In this document: piece by piece, positions 1 to 8,264 of the stretch
How the letters are laid out: each line of letters begins with the position of its first letter
How positions within the stretch are numbered: the stretch's first letter is position 1
DNA from: Planctomycetota bacterium
GTDB taxonomy: Bacteria > Planctomycetota > UBA8742 > UBA2392
Reading direction: 5' to 3'
Assembly (NCBI GenBank): GCA_019636215.1
Contig: JAHBXZ010000008.1
Span: forward strand, 149,275-213,274
Length of the DNA: 64,000 nucleotides
The notes under the pieces: model-generated
Databases searched by the model: none
What the model was told of the DNA's origin: nothing
What the model saw: only the letters and a program-made list of their open reading frames with translations
Position numbers and translations under genes: made by a program

Positions 1-1
1 C

Positions 2-451
2 ACCCTTGTTCTGGGCCTTCGCAAGTTCCACTTGTTCCGTGAAGGAACGAACTTGAAGGCCTGGCTTGCGCGGCTTCTGTTCAACCTGTTTGTCAGCGGG
101 TATCGCCGCAAGCGCAGCCGTCCTGATGGGGTGCCATTGGACTCTGTTGCCGCCGTGGTGACCGACGAGTCATTTATTGACCAATCAATGGGCATGGAGT
201 CACTCAACTCTGACCAGCTTGAAGCCCACCCAGAGGTTCTGGAGAACATCAGCCAGGAACTGAAGCATGGACTTCAAGACCTAGATCCGCGGTATCGCAG
301 TGTGCTTCTGCTGAGCACCCTCGGTGACCGTTCGTACCAGGACATCGCCAAAGAGCTCTCCGTGCCCGTTGGCACGGTGATGTCCCGCCTGTCCCGAGCC
401 AAGTCACACATGCGTGAGTACCTGGCCGCAAATCCGGCAATGGCAGGCTGA
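2..451 (+). CDS. RNA polymerase sigma factor, ECF/sigma-70 family (5' end missing)
   Basis: The frame is open from base 2, so the gene begins before the window; about 149 residues are visible. It would direct RNA polymerase to a specific promoter set. The first visible residues include GTNLKAWLARLLFN, which matches the end of region 2 of ECF-type sigma factors. A variable acidic linker follows. The C-terminus is a clear region 4 helix-turn-helix (LDPRYRSVLLLSTLGDRSY, then AKELSVPVGTVMSRLSRAK). The internal TTG at base 32 is not a credible start because it would delete region 2. The family assignment is firm. The regulon is unknown and no anti-sigma gene is visible in the window. Confidence 0.9.
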   Translation, partial: TLVLGLRKFHLFREGTNLKAWLARLLFNLFVSGYRRKRSRPDGVPLDSVAAVVTDESFIDQSMGMESLNSDQLEAHPEVLENISQELKHGLQDLDPRYRSVLLLSTLGDRSYQDIAKELSVPVGTVMSRLSRAKSHMREYLAANPAMAG

Positions 452-499
452 AGCGCAACTGGGACTGTCAGGGTCGGCCGCGCGGTGTAAACCATCGAC

Positions 500-1087
500 G
501 TGACCGACCCTTTTCAGTTAAGTCAGAAGTCCTTCGCTGCCCGCGCGCTGGCCGCCGGCGATGCGAACGTCGACGCGGAAGCGGTAGATCGATTCATCAT
601 GCGCGTCGGGCGACCTGTGCCGGTGGTGCTTGTGTTAGGCAGCGAAATGGGCGCGCTGTGCCTGGAGTTCGATCGCCTGGGTGCCTCGGCTATCGGTGTC
701 GACCTGCTGCCTCAGGTGTTGCAGCTGGCGCGCAGACGATACCCGATAGGAGACCTGCGGCAGGGGGACACCCGGGCACTGTCCATGTCCAGCAGCACGG
801 TAGATGGAGTGTGGGCGGGCATGGTGCTTTGCCGCATGCCCCGGGTTGATGCGCAGACATCCCTGCGCGAGTTGCACCGTGTTATGCGCATGGGAGCATT
901 GCTGAGCGTAGACCTGCTTCCCGGCGAAGGTGAGATGCTGGTTGAGTCTTCGTACGGCCCGATGCTGGAGTCACGCTGGTCGCAGGACGACTTCGCGGCT
1001 CATTGCGATGCCCTGGACATGCAGCTGATCGAGACGACGCAACTGGATCACGGCGCGGCTCGGTTGTTGTTCCGGCGAGAATACTAA
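500..1087 (+). CDS. class I SAM-dependent methyltransferase
   Basis: This 195-residue protein is a probable S-adenosylmethionine-dependent methyltransferase of unknown substrate. A glycine motif I-like segment (VLVLGSEMGALCLEF, about residues 43-57) is followed by the acidic strand end IGVDLLP. A motif resembling UbiE/Methyltransf_11 proteins follows (VDGVWAGMVLCRMP, then LRELHRVMRMGALLSVDLLP). The glycine motif is GSEMG rather than the usual GxGxG, so cofactor binding is inferred from the overall fold pattern. The start is the GTG at 500, with no strong Shine-Dalgarno sequence. The last four bases overlap the convergent membrane-protein gene. Confidence 0.75.
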   Translation: MTDPFQLSQKSFAARALAAGDANVDAEAVDRFIMRVGRPVPVVLVLGSEMGALCLEFDRLGASAIGVDLLPQVLQLARRRYPIGDLRQGDTRALSMSSSTVDGVWAGMVLCRMPRVDAQTSLRELHRVMRMGALLSVDLLPGEGEMLVESSYGPMLESRWSQDDFAAHCDALDMQLIETTQLDHGAARLLFRREY

Positions 1088-1755
1088 ACCGGCACGCCGC
1101 CTGCGAATGGCCGGGCAACTACAAGCACCACGATCAACACGACAAGCGTGGCAATGCAGGCATGCAGCGCGGTAAATCGCGCCCGTCCTGGCGGCAGCTT
1201 CAATCCGACGCCCAGTGCGACTGCCCCGGCCGGCAGGCCGACGGCGTAGCCGATCTGACGCGGCATCGGAACTTCCATCGCGCCCAACGGCAGCCAGACC
1301 AGCAACAGCATGGCGAGTGTCGCGACCACACCTAACAACAGTGCCAATGGCCAGCCCGACTTTGGCTGGCTGCCCCGCAACAGGTGCGAGATCTGCCTGT
1401 ACAGGTAAATGTCGCACAAGAACAGCAGCAGAACCGAAACCATCTTCACGTGGAAGGTGACGTACCAGAACGAAGGCTGGCCGGTTTCAAGGCGCGGTGC
1501 AAAGTAGTGCTTCAAGGCAACGGCTGGCCCGCCCATCTGGCTGCCGACACCGTGCAGCATCAGCAGGCCGGCGATGATTGCCAGCGCGCCACCGGGCATC
1601 GCAGCGCCCAGATAGAGCCTTTTCAACGTTGCGGGCATGTCTGTTGAGGGTTGGCGCGCCTGGATGATCAGCAGCCGCGACAACAGGATCAGCGACCCGG
1701 ACCAGACGATCAGCCCGATCACGTGAACAGTCAGAATCCAGGGGTTTGCGGCCAT
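1084..1755 (-). CDS. HemJ/CopD-like integral membrane protein
   Basis: This 223-residue, very hydrophobic protein has about six predicted membrane helices. The N-terminal segment (ILTVHVIGLIVWSGSLIL) and a later segment (VTFHVKMVSVLLLFLCDIYL) resemble the paired His-bearing helices of the HemJ (UPF0093, protoporphyrinogen oxidase) and CopD families. In HemJ such histidines take part in heme binding. At 223 residues it is longer than typical HemJ, so it may be a related heme or copper membrane protein rather than the biosynthetic enzyme. It is the last gene of a minus-strand run that begins near 5795 and includes scpB. The function is inferred from weak motifs only. Confidence 0.5.
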   Translation of the reverse strand: MAANPWILTVHVIGLIVWSGSLILLSRLLIIQARQPSTDMPATLKRLYLGAAMPGGALAIIAGLLMLHGVGSQMGGPAVALKHYFAPRLETGQPSFWYVTFHVKMVSVLLLFLCDIYLYRQISHLLRGSQPKSGWPLALLLGVVATLAMLLLVWLPLGAMEVPMPRQIGYAVGLPAGAVALGVGLKLPPGRARFTALHACIATLVVLIVVLVVARPFAGGVPV

Positions 1756-1804
1756 CGCCGCAATCTACCTACGTGCCACCGGCGTTACAGAGGCCGCGCC
1801 GACG

Positions 1805-2146
1805 TTACTTGTCTTCGCGTTTGCGTACGTTGTCGGGGTTCAGCACCTGGCTGTCGTCGCCGGCTCTTCGGCGGCGGGACGAATCAAAGTTGCTGGCGGG
1901 CGCGCTTGCGGTCGGCGCGTGCCAGGAGTGCTTCATGATGCCGAACTCGTTTACGCAATGCGTCATGGCCTCGCCCAGGGTTTCAAACCACATCTGGAGC
2001 ATCTCGGGCATTTCTTCTTCCGAGGCGCCTGGCTTTGGCGAATCCCAACCCAACAGGACGTAGCCGCGAACATTGTCACCTTCCAGCGAAAAGTGCTGGA
2101 ACGGAGCGTGTTCTTCCGGCGGCGGGTCGAACGAGAATCGAATCAT
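1805..2146 (-). CDS. small hypothetical protein
   Basis: I do not recognise this 113-residue soluble protein. The N-terminal 75 residues look folded (a start like MIRFSFDPPP, then GYVLLGWDSPKPGASEEEMP, then aromatic and amphipathic helices). The last 35 residues are basic, Ser/Arg-rich and probably disordered. There is no signal peptide or membrane segment. It lies in the minus-strand run between the alpha/beta hydrolase and the HemJ/CopD-like gene, about 50 bp from the latter, and could be co-transcribed with them. Codon usage matches its neighbours, which supports a real gene. Confidence 0.6.
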   Translation of the reverse strand: MIRFSFDPPPEEHAPFQHFSLEGDNVRGYVLLGWDSPKPGASEEEMPEMLQMWFETLGEAMTHCVNEFGIMKHSWHAPTASAPASNFDSSRRRRAGDDSQVLNPDNVRKREDK

Positions 2147-2212
2147 CGCACCCCTTATTACGCACAGATTGCAACTTGTGCTAGGGGCTGATTGTCGCGT
2201 TGCGGGCCGCCG

Positions 2213-3079
2213 CTAAAGCGTTCGCAACAGGTGCGACGACACTGCGGAAGCAGCCTGCTCTAGGTGCGTTGTCGGGTAGGCAAACGGGTGCTGAGCCCCG
2301 AAGGTGTGACCGGTACCGTCCAGTGTCAGCAGCTTGACGTTCTCGCCTTGCACAGGGTTTGTGTTTGCGGCATCCAGCAGTTCGTGGGCCTCATCAATTG
2401 GCACGGACTCATCGTCCACGCCGTGCACGATCAGCCATGGCAGCGTGATACGCGCGGCCGCCGCCGCAACGTCAAAGGCCTGCGGATTTTCGTCAAGTTC
2501 GTCGAAGTAGCCCTGGCCCACGCGCATTTCCTGGTTGGTGCGTGTGTTCATAACTTTGACATGGCCCAGTTCACGCAGGTGCAGGCGGACATCGGGGCCA
2601 TCAAACCTCAGCGCCGAACTGACACCTGCCAGAGTAACCAGCGAACGGACGCGGCCGTCCTTGGCCGCGGCAAGCAGTGCTACGCCGCCGCCCATGCTGT
2701 GGCCGACAATGCCCAGCCTTGCCGGGTTGGGCGCGGCCTTGCTTGTCAATGCGCCGGCTTGCGCGGCGTTCAAGACCGCTAGCACATCCAGCAGCCGTTT
2801 TCCCCAGGTGTCTTGTTCAAACAGATCAAGCCGGTCAAAGTGATCGCGCCCGGCCTGGATGCCGCAATGGGAAAAATTCATCAGCGCCGCGCAAAGCCCG
2901 GAATCAGCCAGGCTGCGGCCAAGCCACGGGAAGAAGCCCCAGTCCTTGAAGCCCTTGAAGCCATGCAGCACCAGCACGAGCGGCGGCGCGTCCATGCCGG
3001 TGGGCAGGTAAAGGTCGCCGTGTATGGATACGCCTTCGGCGCCCGGCAAAGTGAATGTGTCATCAGGGGCGTTGGGCAA
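2213..3079 (-). CDS. alpha/beta-hydrolase family protein
   Basis: This 288-residue probable cytoplasmic hydrolase has the complete alpha/beta-hydrolase catalytic set. The nucleophile elbow is GHSMGG (Ser about 128), the acid lies in HGVDDESVP (Asp about 222/223) and the histidine is in DGTGHTFG (His about 258). An oxyanion-region motif, LVLVLHGFKGFKDWGF, is near residue 34. The layout resembles dienelactone-hydrolase or serine-aminopeptidase-like esterases. The substrate cannot be deduced. It has no signal peptide. It lies 37 bp downstream of scpB on the same strand. Confidence 0.85.
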   Translation of the reverse strand: MPNAPDDTFTLPGAEGVSIHGDLYLPTGMDAPPLVLVLHGFKGFKDWGFFPWLGRSLADSGLCAALMNFSHCGIQAGRDHFDRLDLFEQDTWGKRLLDVLAVLNAAQAGALTSKAAPNPARLGIVGHSMGGGVALLAAAKDGRVRSLVTLAGVSSALRFDGPDVRLHLRELGHVKVMNTRTNQEMRVGQGYFDELDENPQAFDVAAAAARITLPWLIVHGVDDESVPIDEAHELLDAANTNPVQGENVKLLTLDGTGHTFGAQHPFAYPTTHLEQAASAVSSHLLRTL

Positions 3080-3116
3080 CGTATGGCCCTTTCACCGGCC
3101 GCACAGGGCCCGGGTG

Positions 3117-3785
3117 TTACTCGTCCTGTTCGGGGCTATCGGCTTCGGCTTGTTCCACTTCAGCTTCGCCCGCATCAGATTCCCCGGCACTCAGGTCGGC
3201 CTGGGTGGGAAGCTCGGACAGGCTGCGCAACCCGAACGCGCGCAGGAACTCTGCCGTTGTTACGTACAGGGCCGGTGCGCCAGGCTTGCCGGCGTCGCGG
3301 TCGCCAACCTTGACCAGCCCGCGGTCCAGCAGGTTGCGAACCAGGTGGTCCACACCGGCACCGCGAATGTTCTCCAGTTCCGTCCTGCTGATCGGCTGCT
3401 TGTAGGCAATGATGGCCAGCGCCTCCAGTGTGGCCGGCGACAGTTTCTGGGCCTCGCGTTCGCGAACGAGCTTCTTCAGAAGGTCATCGTGTTCAGGGCG
3501 CGTGGTAAGCAGATAGCCCTGGGCCAGGTTCTGCAGGCTGAACGCACTGCCGGACTGGTCGTAACGCCGGCCCAGAAATTCCAGTGCCTGCTTGACCGGA
3601 ATGACCGAGGCGATGTCGCACAGTTCTGCCAGGCGTCGCGCACTGACTGGCTTGCTGTGGACAAACAGCAGGGCTTCCAGTTTGGCGGCAAGCGCGTCCT
3701 GCGGAATGGCAGAGGCCGCAATGATGTCACCGGCGCTGGTGGCGTCGTCTGCGGTTTCTTCCTGTGGGTTGTCCGGTTCGTTCAT
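3117..3785 (-). CDS. scpB: segregation and condensation protein B
   Basis: ScpB is the winged-helix kleisin-associated subunit that, with ScpA and SMC, forms the bacterial condensin that organises and segregates chromosomes. The 222-residue product has the typical core. The first winged helix is near residues 33-105 (LEALLFVHSKPVSARRLAEL and following). The conserved second-domain signature is near residues 115-165 (LSPATLEALAIIAYKQPISR, then IRGAGVDHLVRNLLDRGLV). Both ends are acidic and probably disordered. scpA is not in the window, which is unusual because the two genes are often adjacent. The gene lies between parvulin-like genes and a hydrolase. Confidence 0.93.
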   Translation of the reverse strand: MNEPDNPQEETADDATSAGDIIAASAIPQDALAAKLEALLFVHSKPVSARRLAELCDIASVIPVKQALEFLGRRYDQSGSAFSLQNLAQGYLLTTRPEHDDLLKKLVREREAQKLSPATLEALAIIAYKQPISRTELENIRGAGVDHLVRNLLDRGLVKVGDRDAGKPGAPALYVTTAEFLRAFGLRSLSELPTQADLSAGESDAGEAEVEQAEADSPEQDE

Positions 3786-3822
3786 GGCGAGGTTCTAGCG
3801 CGGGGTCAGTGTCCAGCCAAGG

Positions 3823-4815
3823 CTATTGATCGGCATCAGTGTCGCGACCGGGCAGCCGTTCTTCATAAGCGTAACGGCCGCTGTTAGCCACGGACTTGCG
3901 CCAGCGCTCGAACAGTTCGTCGCTTACGTTGGCCGCCTTCAGGCAGTCGTCGCGCTGGTCGATGAACTTTGCTTCGTTGGGAATGCGCTTGTTGGTGCCA
4001 ATGCGTCGCACTATGTACCAGGCTTTGCCGACAGCAATTGGCGCGGCTGTCTCTCCGTCTTTCAGGCTCCAGGCTTTTTCATCGACGGCTTTCTCCAGCG
4101 AGCCATCGCCGCGGATAATCTGCTGCAGCAGCCCGGGCTTGTTGGCCCGCGCGCTGGGGTGACGGCTGACGGCAGCAGCCAGCGCCCCGAAGTCAGCCCC
4201 GCCCGCCAGCTTGCGCTCGGCCGCCAGGATGTCGTCCTGGGTCTCGCACTGGATCAGCATGACGTCGATGTTCTGTGAAGACCGGAACCAGTACCACACC
4301 ACCATGCGTTTCATCAGGTCGTTGCGGGCACGGATGCGCAACATGGCGTCGAACTCTTTTTCGGTCATCATCAACCGCTTTTCCAGCCATTCTCCCCACG
4401 ACCAGGGGCGTTCGGGCTGGCCGGCCTTGCGCTGGTCTTCCAGCAGGCGCTTGTTTTCAGCGGCCAGTTCTTTGCGGGCCTGGGCAAGCATGGCGTCAAC
4501 CTCAACCTGCACTTCACGAAACTTCAGCTGCCCCCCGCCGACTTCATCCAGTCGCTCCGCCTCAAGTTCCAGCATGCGCTCGACTACCAGCGTGTTGAGT
4601 GCGGCCTCTACGCGCCGGTCAGGCGCGACCATAATGCGCTCGATTTCAATCACGCGCTGCAGCAATTGCTCGGCACTGATAATGCTCTGGCCCACGCGGG
4701 CAACCTGGTTCGGCTTGAGTGTGCGCCGGTCCTGTGCGCCGGCCTGCCAGCCCGCCAGGATGCCAATCGCCAGCAGCAAGGCCGCAGCAAGGGTACGGAT
4801 GGTCGCGTTGCGCAT
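3823..4815 (-). CDS. SurA/parvulin-like peptidylprolyl isomerase, exported
   Basis: This 330-residue protein starts with a signal peptide (about residues 1-27, ending in AGA). A SurA-type chaperone N-domain follows, with the pattern VARVGQSIISAEQLLQRV and long helices. A PpiC-like stretch lies near residues 180-285 (DVMLIQCETQDDILAAERKL, then ADFGALAAAVSRHPSA and GKAWYIVRRIG). The parvulin active-site residues are poorly kept, so it may be mainly a chaperone. Its ATG overlaps the TAA of the upstream paralogue by one base, which indicates translational coupling. The fold is fairly secure; catalytic activity is not. Confidence 0.72.
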   Translation of the reverse strand: MRNATIRTLAAALLLAIGILAGWQAGAQDRRTLKPNQVARVGQSIISAEQLLQRVIEIERIMVAPDRRVEAALNTLVVERMLELEAERLDEVGGGQLKFREVQVEVDAMLAQARKELAAENKRLLEDQRKAGQPERPWSWGEWLEKRLMMTEKEFDAMLRIRARNDLMKRMVVWYWFRSSQNIDVMLIQCETQDDILAAERKLAGGADFGALAAAVSRHPSARANKPGLLQQIIRGDGSLEKAVDEKAWSLKDGETAAPIAVGKAWYIVRRIGTNKRIPNEAKFIDQRDDCLKAANVSDELFERWRKSVANSGRYAYEERLPGRDTDADQ

Positions 4816-5795
4816 TACTTGCTCGCTTTCTCGTTGGGCTTGCAGTCAAAGCCGGGCAGGCGGCGTTCAATGGTGTACTTCTGGGTCACGCCCACGTGTC
4901 TCACCCAGGTGTTGAAATCCTGTTCGCTGGGGTCGGGTGCGGCGATCAGCCGGTCGCGCTGGGTTGCAAAGGGCTTCACCTCCGGCCGGATGGACTGGCG
5001 TCGCAGCAGAACGTGCCAGCCGTACGAAGACTGCACCGGGCGCGAAATCGCTCCGTCTTCCAGGGCCCAGACGGCGGACTCAACGGCCGGCACCAGCGTC
5101 GCGGAGTGCTTGAAGATCTGGCCGATGCGCCCCTTGTTCAGGCTGCTGCCGGTGTCGATGCTTTTCTGTACGGCCAGGTCTTCAAACTTCTCAATGCGTC
5201 TGGCTGCGGGAGTTGCCATCAGGTCGTCGTAGACGGCCTGGGCCTCGGCGTTGGTCTTGCGCAGTATGTGCCAGGCTTCCAGGCTTTCGGTGCTCTCGCG
5301 AAAGTACGTTACCAGCACGCGCTTGCGCAGAATCACCGGGGCGCGCTCTCGAATGTACGCCTCAAACCCTTCCTTGGTCAGGCCCTGCTGTTCGAGCCAC
5401 TGCTCGTAGGTCAGCATGCCGCGCGAGCTGGCCTTGATTTCGGCCTTCACGTTGGTGATCTGCTGCTGGGTGCAGGCTTCGGCTTCCTGTGCCGAAATCG
5501 TAAGGCCCAGCCGGCCGGATTCCAGTTCCAGCAACGCGACATCACGCAGGTAGGCCAGTGCCGGCGCGACCAGGTGTTTGTCGGTCGAAATCAGCCTCTC
5601 GCTGTCGCCGATGCGGGCAATCAGGTCCTCGGCGGTGATAATGCGGTCGCCCACGCGCATCACCTGGCCTACCTCCAGCGTGGTGGGCGCGCCTTTGTCC
5701 GGCGTTGCCTGGGCGCCGGCAACATAACCCGCGCCAGCGACCAAGGCGGCGGCAAAGGCAACGGAAGCGGCGCGAAGAAGCAAGCGCTTGTTCAT
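4815..5795 (-). CDS. SurA/parvulin-like peptidylprolyl isomerase, exported
   Basis: This 326-residue protein has an N-terminal signal peptide (residues 1-28) and a SurA-like chaperone domain with the same opening pattern as its downstream neighbour (VMRVGDRIITAEDLIARI). The C-terminal parvulin segment is clearer than in the paralogue (EAWHILRKTNAEAQAVYDDL, then KGRIGQIFKHSATLVPAVE and YGWHVLLRRQS). It probably assists folding of exported proteins. It is the first gene of the minus-strand run; AAGGA lies about 8 nt before the ATG. The downstream paralogue begins inside its stop codon, so the two are likely made together. Confidence 0.78.
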   Translation of the reverse strand: MNKRLLLRAASVAFAAALVAGAGYVAGAQATPDKGAPTTLEVGQVMRVGDRIITAEDLIARIGDSERLISTDKHLVAPALAYLRDVALLELESGRLGLTISAQEAEACTQQQITNVKAEIKASSRGMLTYEQWLEQQGLTKEGFEAYIRERAPVILRKRVLVTYFRESTESLEAWHILRKTNAEAQAVYDDLMATPAARRIEKFEDLAVQKSIDTGSSLNKGRIGQIFKHSATLVPAVESAVWALEDGAISRPVQSSYGWHVLLRRQSIRPEVKPFATQRDRLIAAPDPSEQDFNTWVRHVGVTQKYTIERRLPGFDCKPNEKASK

Positions 5796-5967
5796 GAAGA
5801 AGTCCTTGGCTCGGGGGCGTGGCGGGGCCGTGCCGAAGCCGGCGCGGTTACAGAATCAGGCCCGGCGATCATATTAGCCCTGCGTCGGCCATTGCAAAGA
5901 TGAAGGCCGGAATCAGTCGTGGTGTTTGGGGTGGGCAGAACCCGGGAGCCGTATAAGATCCCGCGCC

Positions 5968-7494
5968 ATGAAGTTCGTGCTCAAGAACCTGTTTCGCCGC
6001 AAACTGCGCACACTGTTTTCAGTGCTGGGCGTGGGCGTGGGTGTCTCGATCATGGTCGCGCTGTTTTCCATCAGTGACGACCTGATCAGCCAGATCTCGG
6101 TTGCCTTTGAAACCCAGCGCGGCGACCTGACGGTTGTGCAGGCCACAGCCGAGGAACTCGAGAGCGACGTTCCCATGACTTATGTGGAGACCCTGCTTGC
6201 CATTGAGGGGGTAAAGACTGTTTCGCCGACAATTGCGGCGCTGCTGCGCACCGAGCGCGATTTCGATGACCGCCCGGCGATCCTGTACTACGGCATCACC
6301 GAGAACAACCCCATCGTCGCGCACATGGAAATGCTGGAGGGCGAACGCCCCAGCGACGCCGACCCGACGGGTGTGGTGTTCGGCTGGAAAGCCTACGAGG
6401 TTCTGAAAAGCAAGATGGGCGACAAAGTGCCCAAAGTTGGCGCCGAGCTCAACTTCATGGACATCGTCACCAGCGACGGCTTCAAGGAAGTCTTCGGCAA
6501 GCCCGACAACTGGGAAGAAATGACCGACTACGGCCGCAAGATGTGGGCCCTGATGCGCCTGACCCGCGAGCTTGGCGTTCACCCAGATGCCATCAAGGAA
6601 GAGTCACCGGAAAGCTTCGAAAAGCGCACCGGAAAGAAAGCGCCTCCGGTGAGGCCCAACAACATGATGGGCATGCCGATGGACGACGACCAGTACGCCA
6701 AGTGGTTGAAGGCGAATCACAACTATGACTACGACCCGGCCGACCCGATGAAGTCGTACCAGATGCGCCTGCAGCTGCGCACCCGGGGCATCTGTCGCAC
6801 CGGAATCATGCTTCAGGACGCCAGTGTGTTCTTTCCGCTGGGCATCGCGCAGTTGATCAAGGGCAAGCACCAGCGCACGGAAACTGTCAAGCAGCGCGTG
6901 GATGGCAAGCTGAAAGAGGTGCAGGTCGAAGTTCAGCCAAGCTGCACCGCGCTGTTTATCACCGTGGATGACACCGGCCTGAACAAAGAGCAGCGCGAGG
7001 CGCTTGTCGTCAAGGTGCGCGACGAGATTAACAACAAGGTGGATGCCCTGCGCGCGATCAAGAGCGCAGACATTCTGCAGCGCCACAAAGAGGTCGAGTT
7101 CTTTGAAAAGTTCGGCATGGTGATCAGCCTTATCGCTGCGCTTGCCGGCGCGATCGGCATCCTGAACACAATGACCTTGACGGTGTACGAACGCACCCGC
7201 GAGATCGGGCTGCTGCTGGCGGTGGGCTGGAGCCGCATGCGCGTGCTCAGCAACGTGATGCTGGAGGGTCTGGCGCTTTCCATCCTGGGCGGCCTGGCGG
7301 GCGTCGCCTTTGGCTATCTCGAGGTCCAGGCGGCCCGTAGCTGGTTCGGCCTGGACGGGCTGAGTGGGGACCTGAACATCACGCGCAGCCTGCACGCGCT
7401 GGCCCTGGCATTCGGCATTGGGTTTCTTGCGACCCTGTACCCTGCAATCCGAGCCGCACTTATGACGCCGATTGAGGCCCTGCGGCATGAGTAG
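5968..7494 (+). CDS. MacB/FtsX-family ABC transporter permease with large periplasmic insert
   Basis: This 508-residue membrane protein has the FtsX/MacB permease layout. One N-terminal helix follows a basic start (MKFVLKNLFRRKLRTLFSVLG), a large extracytoplasmic domain spans about residues 45-375, and three C-terminal helices carry the family signature (AGAIGILNTMTLTVYERTRE, then IGLLLAVGWSRMRVL, ending TPIEALRHE). The extracytoplasmic domain contains a long Lys/Glu-rich insert not usual in MacB (about residues 155-310). The start at 5968 is preferred over an upstream in-frame codon because the basic stretch and helix begin there and a TAAGAT box lies 8 nt upstream. No ATPase or adaptor gene is adjacent, so the partner must be elsewhere. 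Confidence 0.85.
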   Translation: MKFVLKNLFRRKLRTLFSVLGVGVGVSIMVALFSISDDLISQISVAFETQRGDLTVVQATAEELESDVPMTYVETLLAIEGVKTVSPTIAALLRTERDFDDRPAILYYGITENNPIVAHMEMLEGERPSDADPTGVVFGWKAYEVLKSKMGDKVPKVGAELNFMDIVTSDGFKEVFGKPDNWEEMTDYGRKMWALMRLTRELGVHPDAIKEESPESFEKRTGKKAPPVRPNNMMGMPMDDDQYAKWLKANHNYDYDPADPMKSYQMRLQLRTRGICRTGIMLQDASVFFPLGIAQLIKGKHQRTETVKQRVDGKLKEVQVEVQPSCTALFITVDDTGLNKEQREALVVKVRDEINNKVDALRAIKSADILQRHKEVEFFEKFGMVISLIAALAGAIGILNTMTLTVYERTREIGLLLAVGWSRMRVLSNVMLEGLALSILGGLAGVAFGYLEVQAARSWFGLDGLSGDLNITRSLHALALAFGIGFLATLYPAIRAALMTPIEALRHE

Positions 7495-7500
7495 CGTAGC

Positions 7501-7566
7501 CCCAGCCGCCGGCTGGGGGTGTGACTGGCATGGCTCGCGCGTAGCACCCCCGCCCTGCGGGCGGGG
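7501..7566. terminator. two GC-rich hairpins between convergent genes
   Basis: Two perfect stem-loops lie between the permease and PilZ genes. The first is CCCAGCC-GCC-GGCTGGG at 7501-7517. The second is CCCCGCCC-TGC-GGGCGGGG at 7548-7566. Neither has a long T run. Their position between convergent stop codons suggests bidirectional transcription ends. Confidence 0.55.
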
Positions 7567-7576
7567 CTATGGTCCT

Positions 7577-8053
7577 CTAAACCGCGAAGTTGAACCCGGC
7601 TTCCAGCTTCACTCCCACACCGCCGGCGGTCAGGCCGACACGCACAGGCCGGGCTGCGGCCTCTACGCCTTTGAATGGGCCATCCATGATCACAAACTGG
7701 ATGCGCTGAAACTCGCCGATTTCCTCGGGTTTTACGCCGTCGGTGGTGTGCTCTATCTCGATGCCGGCCAGAAATGCGCCGTCCAGGCTGAGGTCGCGCA
7801 ACACGGCGCGGCCCTTGCAGAGTTCCTTGTCGCCCGCGCCCAGCAGTTTGATGGCAATCGGTACTTCCAGTAATGCGCGCTGGTAACGACGGCGCTCTTG
7901 CGCGTCGAAATCAAATTGCCCGGCGTCGGTGGTATCGAAATCCAGTTCGTCGGGATTGATCTCCCGTACCCGCTGGCTTTTCACGACTTCGCCCATGCCC
8001 AGACCCTGGTGAACCCGGCGCGGGTATTCTAGCTGCAACATGTCGGCTCCCAT
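7577..8053 (-). CDS. PilZ-domain protein
   Basis: This 158-residue soluble protein is a probable cyclic-di-GMP receptor. Both ligand-binding motifs of the PilZ family are visible: the arginine motif (ERRRYQR, about residues 53-59) and the DxSxxG motif (RDLSLDGAF, about residues 86-94). A short beta-barrel pattern continues to the C-terminus (GGVGVKLEAGF). The N-terminal 50 residues are acidic and variable. ATG codons at 8053 and 8041 are both possible starts. A kinase or other output domain is absent, so it may act by binding a partner. Confidence 0.8.
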   Translation of the reverse strand: MGADMLQLEYPRRVHQGLGMGEVVKSQRVREINPDELDFDTTDAGQFDFDAQERRRYQRALLEVPIAIKLLGAGDKELCKGRAVLRDLSLDGAFLAGIEIEHTTDGVKPEEIGEFQRIQFVIMDGPFKGVEAAARPVRVGLTAGGVGVKLEAGFNFAV

Positions 8054-8249
8054 AGGGATTCAGTGCGTTGTGGACAACAGGATTGGCAAGGCTGATGACG
8101 TTTCCCACTGTGCGAAAACGGAACGGAGAGCCACAGGTTCAAGAAAGGCGCAAAGGTGGCGGCCTGGCGCATATCCGACCATGCGCGGGTGACCTGGCCG
8201 TGAAGACCCCGGCGACCGACTGCATAGTTTGTCGTGCCGCCGTTGCTGA

Positions 8250-8255
8250 TACACT
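8250..8255 (+). promoter_or_regulatory. -10-like box TACACT before the PAP2 gene
   Basis: TACACT lies 9 nt before the ATG at 8265, with TTGTCG 15 bp upstream as a possible -35. No Shine-Dalgarno sequence is present, so the transcript may be leaderless or nearly so. Confidence 0.4.
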
Positions 8256-8264
8256 GTTGCGCTT